Source: Myxococcus stipitatus
GTDB lineage: Bacteria > Myxococcota > Myxococcia > Myxococcales > Myxococcaceae
Length of the DNA: 64,000 nt
Assembly (NCBI RefSeq): GCF_037414475.1
Contig: NZ_CP147913.1
Span: forward strand, 5,330,001 to 5,394,000
Reading direction: 5' to 3'
Positions 36,019-44,470 of this stretch are shown in pieces. The position numbers and the translations under genes are program-made. Position 1 is the stretch's first letter. Every line of letters starts with the position of its first letter. The notes under the pieces are model-generated. The model was given only the letters and a program-made list of their open reading frames with translations, was not told the DNA's origin and made no database searches.

Positions 36019-37914
36019 ATGCGGCTCGTGAAAGTCGGCATCGCCAGTGTGAACACCACCGTGGGAGCCTTCGTCCGCAACGTGGACCGGGCCCTGGTCC
36101 TGGCGAAGCGGATGGCCGAGGACGGCGTCACCGTGGGCGTCTTCCAGGAGCAGCTGCTCGCGGGCTACCCGGCCGAGGACATGGTGCAGTGGCAGGGCTT
36201 CATCGACCGGCAGTGGCCGGAGCTGGAGCGCTTCGCTCAGGAGACCGCCGCGCTGCCCACCGTCTTCGTCGTGGGCGTGGGCGTGGCCCTTCAAGGTCAG
36301 CGTCTCAACTGCGCGGCGGTGGTGGCCGGTGGCCGCGTGCTGGGGCTCGTGCCCAAGGAGAAGCTGCCCACCTACAACGTCTTCTACGAGGCGCGCACGT
36401 TCGGCCGGGGTCAGCCCGGCATGGCGGAGCTCCACCGGGGCGTGCCGCTGGGTGACTACCTCTTCCAGTTCGACTTCGGCGTGCTGGCGCCGGAGGTCTG
36501 CGAGGACATCTGGAGCGCGGACGGCCCCATGCGCCGGCGCGCGTACGCGGGCGCGGAGCTGGTGGTGAACATCTCCGCCTCGCCCTTCCGGCTGGGCGTG
36601 ATGGAGACGCGGCGGGAGCTCATCGCCACCCGCTCCTCGGACCACCAGTGCACCATCGCCTACGCCAACGCGGTGGGCGCCAACGACGGCCTCATCTTCG
36701 ACGGCGGCGGCTTCGTCAACCAGAACGGCCGCCACGTCCTGGAGGCGCCGCGCTTCCAGGAGGGCTACGCGGCGGCGGTGGTGGACCTGGACCGCACGCT
36801 GCGCCTACGCGGCGAGGCCACCACGTGGCGCCTGGACCGCGAGGCGTGGCTGTCCTCGGGCGGCAAGGGCCCGTCCGTCCTGGACTGCACCCAGGTGGTG
36901 CGCACCCGCCGCGAGTCGCTCGCGTACCCCGTGCCCGCCCACCGCAGCTTCTTCCTGCCCGCGCAGTCCAAGCAGCGCTCCGCGCGCGATGCCTTGTGCG
37001 AGGACATCCTGGACGCGCTCGCGCTGGGCGTGGGCGACTACTTCGAGAAGACGCGCGCCTTCAAGCTGCTGGGCATCGCGCTCTCGGGCGGACGTGACTC
37101 GCTCTTGACGCTGCTCATCGCGCACCGGTACGCCCGGCGCGTGCGGCCGGAGAACCCGGGCTCGCTCATCCAGGCGTTCTACATGCCCAGCCGCTACTCG
37201 AGCGACTCCACGCGCGACGCGGCGGAGACGATTGCGCGCGAGCTGGGGGTGCCCTTCCAGATTGTCTCCATCGACGAGGCCTTCGAGCGTGAGCGCGCCG
37301 TGGCCGAGCAGATGCTGGGCGGCGCGAGCGTCACGCCCATCACCGAGCAGAACATCCAGGCCCGCCTGCGCGCCCAGCGCATGTGGAACTGGAGCAACTC
37401 CTGCGGCGGCCTGTTCCTCCAGACAGGCAACATGAGCGAGAAGTCCGTGGGCTACACCACCATCGGCGGTGACTTGATGGGCGCGCTGGCCGTCATCGCC
37501 AACGTGCCCAAGACGGTGGTGGTGTACCTGCTGGACTACCTCCAGGAGGTGACGGGCTATGAGGGCATCCGCAAGGTGCTGGCCAAGCCCGCGGGGCCGG
37601 AGCTGGCGCACAATCAGGTGGGCGAGGAGGAGCTGATGCCCTTCCCCATCCTCGACGCGTGCTTCTACCTGTATGCGGGCGAGAAGCTCACGCCCGCGGA
37701 GATGCTCAAGGCGCTCGTGTCGATGTTCCCGGAGGTGGAGGCGTCGAAGCTCGGCGGCTCCGTGGACAAGTTCGTGCGCCTCTTCACCCAGTCCATCTAC
37801 AAGTGGGTGCAGTCCCCCCTGTCGCTGCACATCGGAAACCTGGACCTGGACCGGGAGCGCGCCCTGCAGCTGCCCGTCGTCACCGGCTCCGAGTGGATGC
37901 GCGACAAGGCCTGA
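36019..37914 (+). CDS. nadE: glutamine-dependent NAD+ synthetase
   Basis: A 631-residue enzyme that makes NAD+ from deamido-NAD+, ATP and glutamine. The N-terminal nitrilase-type glutaminase (about 1-290) has Glu in FQEQLL, Lys in PKEKLPTYNVFYEAR and Cys in LAPEVCEDIW. The synthetase domain (about 330-631) has the ATP-pyrophosphatase loop ALSGGRDSLL, FYMPSRYSSDSTRDAAE and QTGNMSEKSVGYTTIGGD. The two-domain length is usual. ATG 36019 begins the conserved start; the open frame upstream to 35905 is not needed. Confidence 0.95.
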   Translation: MRLVKVGIASVNTTVGAFVRNVDRALVLAKRMAEDGVTVGVFQEQLLAGYPAEDMVQWQGFIDRQWPELERFAQETAALPTVFVVGVGVALQGQRLNCAAVVAGGRVLGLVPKEKLPTYNVFYEARTFGRGQPGMAELHRGVPLGDYLFQFDFGVLAPEVCEDIWSADGPMRRRAYAGAELVVNISASPFRLGVMETRRELIATRSSDHQCTIAYANAVGANDGLIFDGGGFVNQNGRHVLEAPRFQEGYAAAVVDLDRTLRLRGEATTWRLDREAWLSSGGKGPSVLDCTQVVRTRRESLAYPVPAHRSFFLPAQSKQRSARDALCEDILDALALGVGDYFEKTRAFKLLGIALSGGRDSLLTLLIAHRYARRVRPENPGSLIQAFYMPSRYSSDSTRDAAETIARELGVPFQIVSIDEAFERERAVAEQMLGGASVTPITEQNIQARLRAQRMWNWSNSCGGLFLQTGNMSEKSVGYTTIGGDLMGALAVIANVPKTVVVYLLDYLQEVTGYEGIRKVLAKPAGPELAHNQVGEEELMPFPILDACFYLYAGEKLTPAEMLKALVSMFPEVEASKLGGSVDKFVRLFTQSIYKWVQSPLSLHIGNLDLDRERALQLPVVTGSEWMRDKA

Positions 37915-37941
37915 GGGCCGCTCTCGCACAAGGCTTGTAGT

Positions 37942-37980
37942 CCAGACACCACGTCTGGCCGTCTGCTGGGTGGACGGCCA
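37942..37980 (+). terminator. overlapping alternative hairpins after nadE
   Basis: Two perfect stems share three bases: CCAGAC/GTCTGG (37942-37958) and TGGCCGTC/GACGGCCA (37956-37980). Only one can form at a time. They may act as the nadE terminator or in control of the following outer-membrane gene leader. Confidence 0.4.
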
Positions 37981-38068
37981 CGCGAGGTGGAGCAGCCGTT
38001 GGGCGCGTCTTGCCGGATGTGTTTTCGCAAACAACCTTCATGTCAGCCACTCGACGACGGAGGGTCGA

Positions 38069-39172
38069 ATGAAAGTGAAGATACTGGCTGGCGCCATCGG
38101 TGCGTTGATGTACGGGAACTCGGCCATGGCGGCGGATGGTGACTGCCCATCGCCTCGGGCGAGCCTCACGGAGCAGGGCCAGGGCGTGTTGCTGGCGCAG
38201 GCCCAGGACGACCCTTCCAAGGGCGTCGATTCCATTCAGGAGGAGGACCTCCTTATTGAAGCCGAGCCCGTTCCGGACTCCTCGGGCTCGAGCACTCAGA
38301 GCAGTCAGGCGGGGACGGGCGGCAGCGGCAGCAGCGGTGATGACGGCTCCATCCAGGGCGTGACGCCCAAGGGCGAGCTGTTCATGAACGTGCCGCTGCG
38401 GTGCGAGCCGTCCAATCAGTCGGGGACGGGCGGCAGCGGCATGAGCGGCACGAGCTCTCAGTCGGCGACGCCCACGTCGCCGCAGCCGCGGCCGGAGGCG
38501 GCGCCGCCGGTGCAGACGCAGCCTGAGTCCTACCCCGCCCCGTCGCAGCAGGCGGTGGGCGGCAGCGGCCTCTCCTCGCCGAGCTCGGACTTCCGGCCCA
38601 CGACGGACGACATGGAGCCGGTGGAGGTGAAGAAGAAGGACAAGAACAAGGTCTCGGGTGTGAGCGTGTCCATTGGCGGTGGTGTGGAGGGTTACACCGG
38701 CGCGCTGGCTCCTCAGCTCAACCCGGGGCCCACGGCGGGTGTGACGGCGGGCTTCAAGCCTCTCAAGCAGTTGGGGCTGGAGCTGGGCTATACCGGCGCG
38801 CTCAACAACATCGACAACAAGCGCGGCCCGGTGGGTGGAGACAGCCCGGACCTCATCCGCAACGGTGGTACGGCGGTGCTGACGGTGGGGGTGACGCCGT
38901 CCGCGTGGCAGCCCTACCTGTTGGGCGGCATCGGTCTGAGCCACCTCAACTTCCGCCACGGCGAGGCGCTGGGCTACAGGGATGACACCATCGGCACGGT
39001 GCCGGCGGGTCTGGGGTTGCGAGGCCACGTGGGCCACTTCCTGGTGGACGCGCGCGCCAACTACAACTTCCTGTTCGACAAGGACTTCGCTCCGGGCCTG
39101 GAGCCGGGCGCGGAGGACCTGTCGGGCGGCGGCAGCTACCAGGGCACCATCAGCGTGGGTGGTACGTTCTGA
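38069..39172 (+). CDS. outer-membrane beta-barrel protein with Gly/Ser-rich linker
   Basis: A 367-residue protein with a signal peptide (about 1-22, ending SAMA). Residues about 60-195 are a low-complexity Ser/Gly/Pro/Gln region containing GTGGSG units (twice, plus a GGSG). Residues about 200-367 read as an OmpA-like or Skp/Omp_b-brl barrel: VSVSIGGGVEGYTG, QLGLELGYTGALNNI, YLLGGIGLSHLNF, VDARANYNFLF and a final strand ISVGGTF with terminal Phe, the usual outer-membrane signature. Its partner and function are unknown. ATG 38069 follows GGAGGG. Confidence 0.85.
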   Translation: MKVKILAGAIGALMYGNSAMAADGDCPSPRASLTEQGQGVLLAQAQDDPSKGVDSIQEEDLLIEAEPVPDSSGSSTQSSQAGTGGSGSSGDDGSIQGVTPKGELFMNVPLRCEPSNQSGTGGSGMSGTSSQSATPTSPQPRPEAAPPVQTQPESYPAPSQQAVGGSGLSSPSSDFRPTTDDMEPVEVKKKDKNKVSGVSVSIGGGVEGYTGALAPQLNPGPTAGVTAGFKPLKQLGLELGYTGALNNIDNKRGPVGGDSPDLIRNGGTAVLTVGVTPSAWQPYLLGGIGLSHLNFRHGEALGYRDDTIGTVPAGLGLRGHVGHFLVDARANYNFLFDKDFAPGLEPGAEDLSGGGSYQGTISVGGTF

Positions 39173-39209
39173 CGCCGGCGCCGTGAAGCCTTCACGGCGG
39201 GCGTGAATC

Positions 39210-39255
39210 AGTGGCGCGGTGCCCGGAAGACAACGGGCCCGCGCCACTGTGTTTT
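39210..39255 (+). terminator. strong intrinsic terminator after the barrel gene
   Basis: A long two-part stem (AGTGGCGCGG with its exact complement, plus inner GCCCG/CGGGC) and an 8-base loop are followed by GTGTTTTCC. Another perfect 10-bp stem lies just before it at 39179-39199. Confidence 0.8.
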
Positions 39256-39319
39256 CCAGTGCGGCGCGACAGCTATTGGCGGGTTAAGGTGGTGCTTTCC
39301 GCTGTGATTGGGAGCGTGA

Positions 39320-39643
39320 ATGAGCCTGAAGATTGAAGACTCGAAGGTGGGCACCGGCGACGAGGCGAAGGCCGGGCACATGGTCTCCGTGCACTACGTG
39401 GGGACGCTGACGGACGGCAAGAAGTTCGACAGCAGCCGGGACCGGGGTCAGCCCTTCTCGTTCAAGCTGGGTGCGGGTCAGGTCATCCAGGGGTGGGACC
39501 AGGGTGTCGCGGGCATGAAGGTGGGCGGCGTGCGCAAGCTCACCATTCCCCCGGACCTGGGGTACGGCGCGCGTGGCGCGGGTGGCGTGATTCCGCCCAA
39601 CGCGACGCTGGTGTTCGAGGTGGAGCTCCTGGGCGTCCGCTGA
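39320..39643 (+). CDS. FKBP-type peptidyl-prolyl isomerase
   Basis: A 107-residue cytoplasmic FKBP without signal peptide. The whole single-domain family is present: [60 protein letters not shown] and [16 protein letters not shown]. It isomerises peptidyl-proline bonds; the full set of active-site aromatic residues (Tyr, Phe, Trp) is there. It is followed after 39 bases by the thioredoxin gene and may be co-transcribed. Confidence 0.95.
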   Translation: MSLKIEDSKVGTGDEAKAGHMVSVHYVGTLTDGKKFDSSRDRGQPFSFKLGAGQVIQGWDQGVAGMKVGGVRKLTIPPDLGYGARGAGGVIPPNATLVFEVELLGVR

Positions 39644-39650
39644 AGTCACA

Positions 39651-39666
39651 CCCCGCTCGAGCGGGG
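39651..39666. repeat. 16-bp perfect palindrome between FKBP and thioredoxin genes
   Basis: CCCCGCTCGAGCGGGG is its own complement and can form a 6-bp stem with a TCGA loop. It sits between the FKBP stop and the thioredoxin ribosome-binding region, so it could attenuate or couple expression of the second gene. Confidence 0.45.
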
Positions 39667-39682
39667 AGAAACGAGGGCTGTC

Positions 39683-40063
39683 ATGGCGACGGTGGAAATC
39701 ACCAAGGACAACTTCAAGGAGACGGTCGGCAAGGACGGCATCGTCATCCTGGACTGGTGGGCGGCGTGGTGTGGGCCGTGTCGGGCGTTCGCGCCCACTT
39801 TCGAGACGGCATCGGACAAGCACCCGGACGTCGTGTTCGGGAAGATTGATACGGATGCGCAGCCGGAGCTGTCCGGGGCGTTCGAGATTCGCTCCATCCC
39901 CACGTTGATGGTGTTCCGGGACGGCATCCTGCTCTTCGAGCAGCCCGGAGCGCTGCCCGCCGCGGCGCTGGAGGACCTGCTGCGGCAGGTTCGCGCGCTC
40001 GACATGGTGGCGGTGAAGAAGGAAGCCGAGGAGCGCCGGAGCAAGGAAGCCCCCAAGGCTTGA
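39683..40063 (+). CDS. thioredoxin
   Basis: A 126-residue thioredoxin with the active site WAAWCGPCRAFAP and the cis-Pro loop RSIPTLMVFRDG. The fold is complete by residue 108; a short charged helical tail (VAVKKEAEERRSKEA) makes it about 18 residues longer than E. coli TrxA. There is no signal peptide, so it is cytoplasmic. It reduces protein disulfides with thioredoxin reductase, which is not encoded nearby. A convergent-gap hairpin at 40105-40132 follows. Confidence 0.93.
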   Translation: MATVEITKDNFKETVGKDGIVILDWWAAWCGPCRAFAPTFETASDKHPDVVFGKIDTDAQPELSGAFEIRSIPTLMVFRDGILLFEQPGALPAAALEDLLRQVRALDMVAVKKEAEERRSKEAPKA

Positions 40064-40104
40064 GCGGGATGCGGGGGGCCTTTGGAGGGCCGCCCGCGCG
40101 CCGT

Positions 40105-40132
40105 GGCCGGAAGCGGTGGAGTGCTTCCGGCC
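40105..40132. terminator. bidirectional terminator hairpin
   Basis: A perfect 10-bp stem GGCCGGAAGC/GCTTCCGGCC with an 8-base loop lies in the convergent gap between the thioredoxin gene and the 40145-40738 gene. Confidence 0.6.
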
Positions 40133-40144
40133 GCGTGCGGCGCG

Positions 40145-40738
40145 CTACCAGGTGACGAGCAGCGAGAAGTCCTTGTAGGGCGGCTCGCCTGTCTCCAGCC
40201 TCACGTGGAAGCGCTGCTCCGGGTTCTTCTGGATGAGGCCCCCGCGGACCAGGCCCGTGCACCACGCGGGGCCGAAGAACTCGTCCTTGAAGCGCAGGCG
40301 CGCGGCGTTGTCCGCGAGGCGCTCGTAGTCGCGTTCTCCGAAGGTGCTGGTGGCCTCCGCGAGCCCCGAGCCCAGGAAGAGGCCGCGGTGAGGGTCCTCC
40401 CCGGCGATGGCCATCACCATGGCGCCCACGGGGGCCAGGAAGACGGGGCCCGCGGCGGTGAAGGAGAGCTGCTCCACGGTGGCCGCGTAGTCCTGCCCCA
40501 GGAGCGGGTTCAAGGTGCTGGCGCCTTCGTGAAGCAGCTCCAGGTACTCGCGGGCGGAGCGGTGCGTGGGCGAGCCGCGCGGCGGAGCGTCCGGGAGGAT
40601 GACACCCGCGGCGTGCTTGAGGGCCCGGCACATGTGCTGGGCGATGCTCTCGCGCAGACTCCTCACGAACAAGTCGAGGACCATGTGCTCGGGGCGACAC
40701 AGGGCCATGCGGGCTTGCAGGTGCGCGGGAGAGTCCAT
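40145..40738 (-). CDS. conserved-looking protein, unknown function
   Basis: A 197-residue soluble protein I do not recognise. It has a helical N-terminal half (DLFVRSLRESIAQHMCRALK, REYLELLHEGASTLNPLLG) and a mixed C-terminal half (AAGPVFLAPVGAMVMAIAGE, FGPAWCTGLVRGGLI, and a strand-rich end RFHVRLETGEPPYKDFSLLV). The overall shape recalls the small myxobacterial paralogous families of about 200 residues, but I could not match one. ATG 40738 is the only sensible start; the longer frame to 41260 runs through the next gene. Confidence 0.65.
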   Translation of the reverse strand: MDSPAHLQARMALCRPEHMVLDLFVRSLRESIAQHMCRALKHAAGVILPDAPPRGSPTHRSAREYLELLHEGASTLNPLLGQDYAATVEQLSFTAAGPVFLAPVGAMVMAIAGEDPHRGLFLGSGLAEATSTFGERDYERLADNAARLRFKDEFFGPAWCTGLVRGGLIQKNPEQRFHVRLETGEPPYKDFSLLVTW

Positions 40739-40860
40739 GAGGACTTTCCTAGCGGCGCCGGGTGAGCCAAGTCTAGCCAGCGGCGTCGCCCGCGAGTCGG
40801 TGCTTGCTTTGGCGACCGTGCAAACACCTCCTTCATCGAGGTGGGCTGGGCCCATGATGT

Positions 40861-42105
40861 TCAGCGCGAGGCGCGCGGCGCGGGCGCCAAGGTGCGATGG
40901 CTCATGCGCGCCACGCTCAACCACACCAACGTCGCGGCGAGCCAGACGGCGGTGAGTGTTCTCCAGGAGAGGGGCGCGGCGGCTTGCGTGAGCCACAACA
41001 ACACAGAGCCACCGGTCGCGAGGACACGGGCCATCTCCAGCGGCAGACCCCAGCGTTTGGACTCCATCATTCCGCCCCACGCGGTGGCCATGGCCCAGAA
41101 GAGGAGGCTGAGCGTCACTTTCTGCCATCCCGTCAACGGCGAGGCGTGATGGCTGACCAACAGCATGAACGGCATGGACGTCACCATCTGGAAGATGAGG
41201 TAGCCGCGGATGTTGGGCAGCTCCGTCGACTGGAACTTGGTGTCCTCGCCGGGTGTCCACTTGAGTTCATCGCGAGGCGGCAAATCGGAGGGGCGCCAGC
41301 CGGTGGGCATGAACCACAGGCGCAGCCGGTCCCACCCGCTCTTCGTCTTCGCCGCGTCGCTGACCAGCTTGCCCCAGTACTGGAAGTTGATGACGGTGGG
41401 GTCCCAGGTGTTCGGGGGTGTGGTGACGCCATAGGAGCACTCTTCGAGTTCCTCCGCGTAGGTGCCGAACATGCGGTCCCAGATGATGAGCGAGCCCGCG
41501 TAGTTCTTGTCGATGTAGCGCCCGTTGCGCGCGTGGTGGACGCGGTGGTGCGAGGGCGTGTTGAGCCACGACTCAATCCACCGGGGCATCTTGGGGATGA
41601 CGCGGGTGTGGGGGATGAACTGGAGGACCAGGTGGAAGGCCACCATGGTCAGCACGGCCTCCGGCGAGAAGCCGACGATGACGAGCGGCCAGTAGAAGAG
41701 GAACGAGAAGATGCGCTGGGTGACGCTGGCGCGCAGGGCCACCGCGTAGTTGAGCTCCTCGGTGGAGTGGTGGGGCGAGTGCGCGGCCCAGCCGAGATTC
41801 GTTCGGTGCCCGAAGCGGTGGAACCAGTAGAAGAGGAAGTCGACGCCCAGGAACAATCCCACGAGCGCCCACGGCGACGTGCTGTCGAACTTCCAGAGGG
41901 CGAACTGTCCCAGTTGCGAGAAGAGGGGCAGCACCAACAGGGCCACCGCCACGTTGACGCACTGGTTGAGGACCGCGGTGCCCACGCTCGCGATGGAGTC
42001 CTGGAAGCTGTAGTAGCCGTTGCGCCGGGCCACGCAGTAGATGAACTCGCCGAGCGCCAACGCGATGACGAAGGGCGTGGCGATGGCGTAGACGTTGATG
42101 GACAT
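40861..42105 (-). CDS. sterol desaturase/fatty acid hydroxylase family membrane enzyme
   Basis: About 414 residues. The di-iron histidine motifs of this superfamily are present: HRFGH, then HSPHHS, and HHRVHH near the middle, with NGRYIDKNYAGSLIIWDRMF after the last box. There are membrane helices at the N-terminus (YAIATPFVIALALGEFIYCV) and three or four more in the C-terminal 120 residues. That layout is like alkylglycerol monooxygenase (TMEM195) and related lipid hydroxylases. It is divergent from a Crp/Fnr regulator, with an inverted repeat between them. ATG 42105 was chosen; GTG 42114 is possible. Confidence 0.88.
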   Translation of the reverse strand: MSINVYAIATPFVIALALGEFIYCVARRNGYYSFQDSIASVGTAVLNQCVNVAVALLVLPLFSQLGQFALWKFDSTSPWALVGLFLGVDFLFYWFHRFGHRTNLGWAAHSPHHSTEELNYAVALRASVTQRIFSFLFYWPLVIVGFSPEAVLTMVAFHLVLQFIPHTRVIPKMPRWIESWLNTPSHHRVHHARNGRYIDKNYAGSLIIWDRMFGTYAEELEECSYGVTTPPNTWDPTVINFQYWGKLVSDAAKTKSGWDRLRLWFMPTGWRPSDLPPRDELKWTPGEDTKFQSTELPNIRGYLIFQMVTSMPFMLLVSHHASPLTGWQKVTLSLLFWAMATAWGGMMESKRWGLPLEMARVLATGGSVLLWLTQAAAPLSWRTLTAVWLAATLVWLSVARMSHRTLAPAPRASR

Positions 42106-42141
42106 GCCGCGCACGGTACGCCGCGCGATTCGAAGGGTGCC

Positions 42142-42155
42142 TTAACCTGGGTTAA
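42142..42155. promoter_or_regulatory. inverted repeat between desaturase and Crp/Fnr genes
   Basis: Arms TTAACC and GGTTAA with a 2-base centre, inside a 66-base divergent intergenic region. It is a good candidate site for the adjacent Crp/Fnr-type regulator acting on both genes. Confidence 0.55.
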
Positions 42156-42171
42156 CCTCCGAGGTCATCCC

Positions 42172-42771
42172 GTGAGATACCCGAAGCTCTACGAGAAGCT
42201 GGCTCCGCTCGGTCCCATCCCCGAACACGAGTGGGAGCGGGCCGAGTCGCTCGCGAAGGAGCAGGGCGTGGAGCGCAAGGGACTCTTCCTGCGCCCCGGT
42301 GAGGCGGTGGACCGCTTCGGGTTGGTGCTCCAGGGCGTGTTCCGGCTGGTGCGGGTGTCGGCGCGGGGCGCGGAGATGGTGAAGGCGTTCCGCTCCGAAG
42401 GCGACCTCGTGGGCGCCTATGCGGAGATGCTCATGCGGGTGCCGTCGATGACCACCATCGAGGCGCTGGAGCCCTCGCGTGTGTTGGTGTTCCGCGAGCA
42501 GGACATCCAGACGTTGGAAGCGGCCCACGTGTGCTGGGTGCGGGTGCTGCGCCGGGTCGCCGAGCGGCACTTCCTCATGAAGGAGCGCCGCGAGCAGGAG
42601 TTCCTGGAGTTCTCCGCCGAGGAGCGGTTGGACATGTTCTGGGCGGAGCATCCCCACCTGAAGGGCCGCGTGCCGCAGCGAGACGTGGCGGCGTATCTGG
42701 GCATCACCGAGGTGGCGCTCAGCCGCATCATGTCTCGCCGCCGCAAGCGCGCGGAGTCCGAGGCGGACTAG
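42172..42771 (+). CDS. Crp/Fnr family transcriptional regulator
   Basis: A 199-residue regulator starting at GTG 42172. The cyclic-nucleotide-binding-type barrel spans about 1-115 (RKGLFLRPGEAVDRFGLVLQ, VFRLVRVSARGAEMVKAF, GDLVGAYAEML), then the long helix (CWVRVLRRVAERHFLMKERR) and a C-terminal winged helix (VPQRDVAAYLGITEVALSRI). The residues that bind cAMP in Crp (RGE...RS) are not present, so the effector is different or absent. It is divergent from the desaturase gene and converges, with a 4-base overlap, on a lipoprotein gene. Confidence 0.87.
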   Translation: MRYPKLYEKLAPLGPIPEHEWERAESLAKEQGVERKGLFLRPGEAVDRFGLVLQGVFRLVRVSARGAEMVKAFRSEGDLVGAYAEMLMRVPSMTTIEALEPSRVLVFREQDIQTLEAAHVCWVRVLRRVAERHFLMKERREQEFLEFSAEERLDMFWAEHPHLKGRVPQRDVAAYLGITEVALSRIMSRRRKRAESEAD

Positions 42772-43682
42772 AGCCGCTCGAAGACGAAGGTGTACGAGTC
42801 TCGAGGGGCGGGGCCATGGGTGAGGCGCAGGAAGCGGTCTCCCCCGGGCGCGGTGAACTTGAGGGTGTGGGTAATCACGGGCAGGCAGACGTCGGGCGCG
42901 GGCGCGAGGCTGGAGGCAATGACCGTCTCCGTCTCCGTCACGTCGTGGACCGTCACGGCGACCTCGCGGTCCAGGTACATGACGATGGGCTCGTCGCGCT
43001 CCGCGGACACGACCTCCGTGTAGCCGAGGAAGGACGCCCCCTTCGCGGGGAGCGTCAGCGCGTAGGCCTTGTGAGACGTGTCGGCCGCGGGATACGCGGC
43101 GGTGGGCGAGGCGCCCGCGGTGAGGGCGATGGGCGTATCCAGGAGCGCGTGGGCGCAGGCGTGCTCGAGGTTCCGGTCCCGCTTCCCGGTGGTGAAGTCG
43201 AGGCGGCCGTCCTTCAATCCCTCATGTGCCGCGTCCAACGCATTGCCCGAGACATCCCGCAGGGACGCAAGGTCCAGCGCGTAGTGTCTGTCTTCCTCGA
43301 GCGGCGGAAGGTCGGCCTGGGGCCGGGGAATGGTGACGGACAGGCTCCGGCCATCCTCGGACCAGGTCCCCGTCAGGGCGCGTGGCGCGGTGGCGGGTGT
43401 GTCGACGTCGACCAGCGACACCTGGGCCTGCTGGCGGTCCATGGGCTCGCTGAAGGAGAGGGTGACGAGCCGCTGCAGGCCGGTGGTCTTCGCGTCCTGC
43501 TTGAAGCGCTGGACGGGAAGAACGCCCGTGTCTCCTTCGGCCGGACTGGACGCGGTGACGTGAGGCTTCGTGGTGTCACTGGGGTCAGGCGTGGGCGAGG
43601 AAGGGTCTTCGGATCCGCAGCCCGTCATGACGAGCAGCGTGCAGGTGGAGAGCAGGGCGGTGAGGCGGAGGGAACGCGGCAT
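42768..43682 (-). CDS. lipoprotein: Ig-like (Big_5) domain plus HACxHA domain
   Basis: A 304-residue lipoprotein (lipobox LVMTGC). Residues about 38-165 fit a bacterial Ig-like Big_5 domain: PHVTASSPAEGDTG, VTLSFSEPMDRQQAQVS, DLASLRDVSGNALDAA. Residues about 170-304 carry the domain shared with the next two lipoproteins: EHACAHAL, LTAGASPT, SHKAYALTLP, a second Cys in APDVCLPV, and strands to the end. It is the last of three such genes on the minus strand. Function is unknown; see the cluster finding. Confidence 0.82.
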   Translation of the reverse strand: MPRSLRLTALLSTCTLLVMTGCGSEDPSSPTPDPSDTTKPHVTASSPAEGDTGVLPVQRFKQDAKTTGLQRLVTLSFSEPMDRQQAQVSLVDVDTPATAPRALTGTWSEDGRSLSVTIPRPQADLPPLEEDRHYALDLASLRDVSGNALDAAHEGLKDGRLDFTTGKRDRNLEHACAHALLDTPIALTAGASPTAAYPAADTSHKAYALTLPAKGASFLGYTEVVSAERDEPIVMYLDREVAVTVHDVTETETVIASSLAPAPDVCLPVITHTLKFTAPGGDRFLRLTHGPAPRDSYTFVFERL

Positions 43683-43712
43683 GGTGCGGCTCGAGGGAAG
43701 GCGAGGGAAGGC

Positions 43713-43741
43713 GGGGCGCCCTCGAACGAAGAGGGCGCCCC
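43713..43741 (-). terminator. hairpin between two HACxHA lipoprotein genes
   Basis: A perfect 11-bp stem GGGGCGCCCTC with its complement and a 7-base loop, 22 bases after the stop at 43763. It has no T run; it may end or attenuate the transcript before the 42768-43682 gene. Confidence 0.55.
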
Positions 43742-43762
43742 CGGGGAAGGCGTGAGGAGCGG

Positions 43763-44470
43763 TCAGCAGTTGAAGATGGCGGGGTTGGTGTCGTCGCAGT
43801 CGAAGCGCTGCTTCACGTAGCCAGCGGGCGGCTCGCAGGCGAAGCGGTACACGGGCGAGTTGGCGCCGTAGCCGTCACCATCCTGGTCCCGGTAGAAGCG
43901 GTCGCGGCTGTCGTAGTGGTACTCGGGGACGATGCGGACCTGGTTGCCCGAGGCGGGACCGGTGGCGAGGATGTACTCGCGGCCCACCACGAGGTCATAC
44001 ACCCGCGCCTGGGTGAGCGGGCAGGACGCCTCCGAGACGGACTCGCTGATGAGCGGAGACACCGTGGCGCTGGTGGTCGTGTCCACCACCGTGAAGGCCA
44101 CGTTCTGCGACAGGTAGAACGAGAGCGACTCCACGGTGGAGGTGGTGGATGTCACGGCGGCGGGCGTGAAGGTCACCGAGCCCTCCGCGCCCGTGGGCAA
44201 GAGCAGGGTGTAGTGCTTGTGGCGGGGGCTGATGTCCGGCGCGGTGTCGACCCGCGTGGCGCTGGCCGTCACATTCACGTTGTCCGCGCTGTTGTTCGCA
44301 TGGCCGCAGGCATGTGTCGTCATCAGCGTGTCGTCGACGGAGACGCAGCTCGCCTCCAGCGGTTGCCCCTCCTGCTCCAACGCGTCGAACTCCGCTTCAT
44401 CCATGGGGCCGCAGGCCGCGAGGGACAGCGCGAGCACGGCTCCGCACAGGGTCTGCTTCAGCATCTTCAT
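43763..44470 (-). CDS. lipoprotein: HACxHA domain plus MopE-type metal-binding motif
   Basis: A 235-residue lipoprotein (lipobox LSLAAC). Residues about 45-185 hold the shared domain: TTHACGHANN, VTASATRV, RHKHYTLLLPTGAEGSVTF, a later Cys in SEASCPLT and YDLVVGREYIL. The C-terminal 40 residues (FYRDQDGDGYG, then RFACEPPAGYV and FDCDDTNPAIFNC) match the MopE/putative metal-binding repeat (PF11617 type), seen in copper- or calcium-binding surface proteins. ATG 44470 follows AAAGGA. The 14-base element shared with the next lipoprotein lies about 90 bases upstream. Confidence 0.83.
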   Translation of the reverse strand: MKMLKQTLCGAVLALSLAACGPMDEAEFDALEQEGQPLEASCVSVDDTLMTTHACGHANNSADNVNVTASATRVDTAPDISPRHKHYTLLLPTGAEGSVTFTPAAVTSTTSTVESLSFYLSQNVAFTVVDTTTSATVSPLISESVSEASCPLTQARVYDLVVGREYILATGPASGNQVRIVPEYHYDSRDRFYRDQDGDGYGANSPVYRFACEPPAGYVKQRFDCDDTNPAIFNC

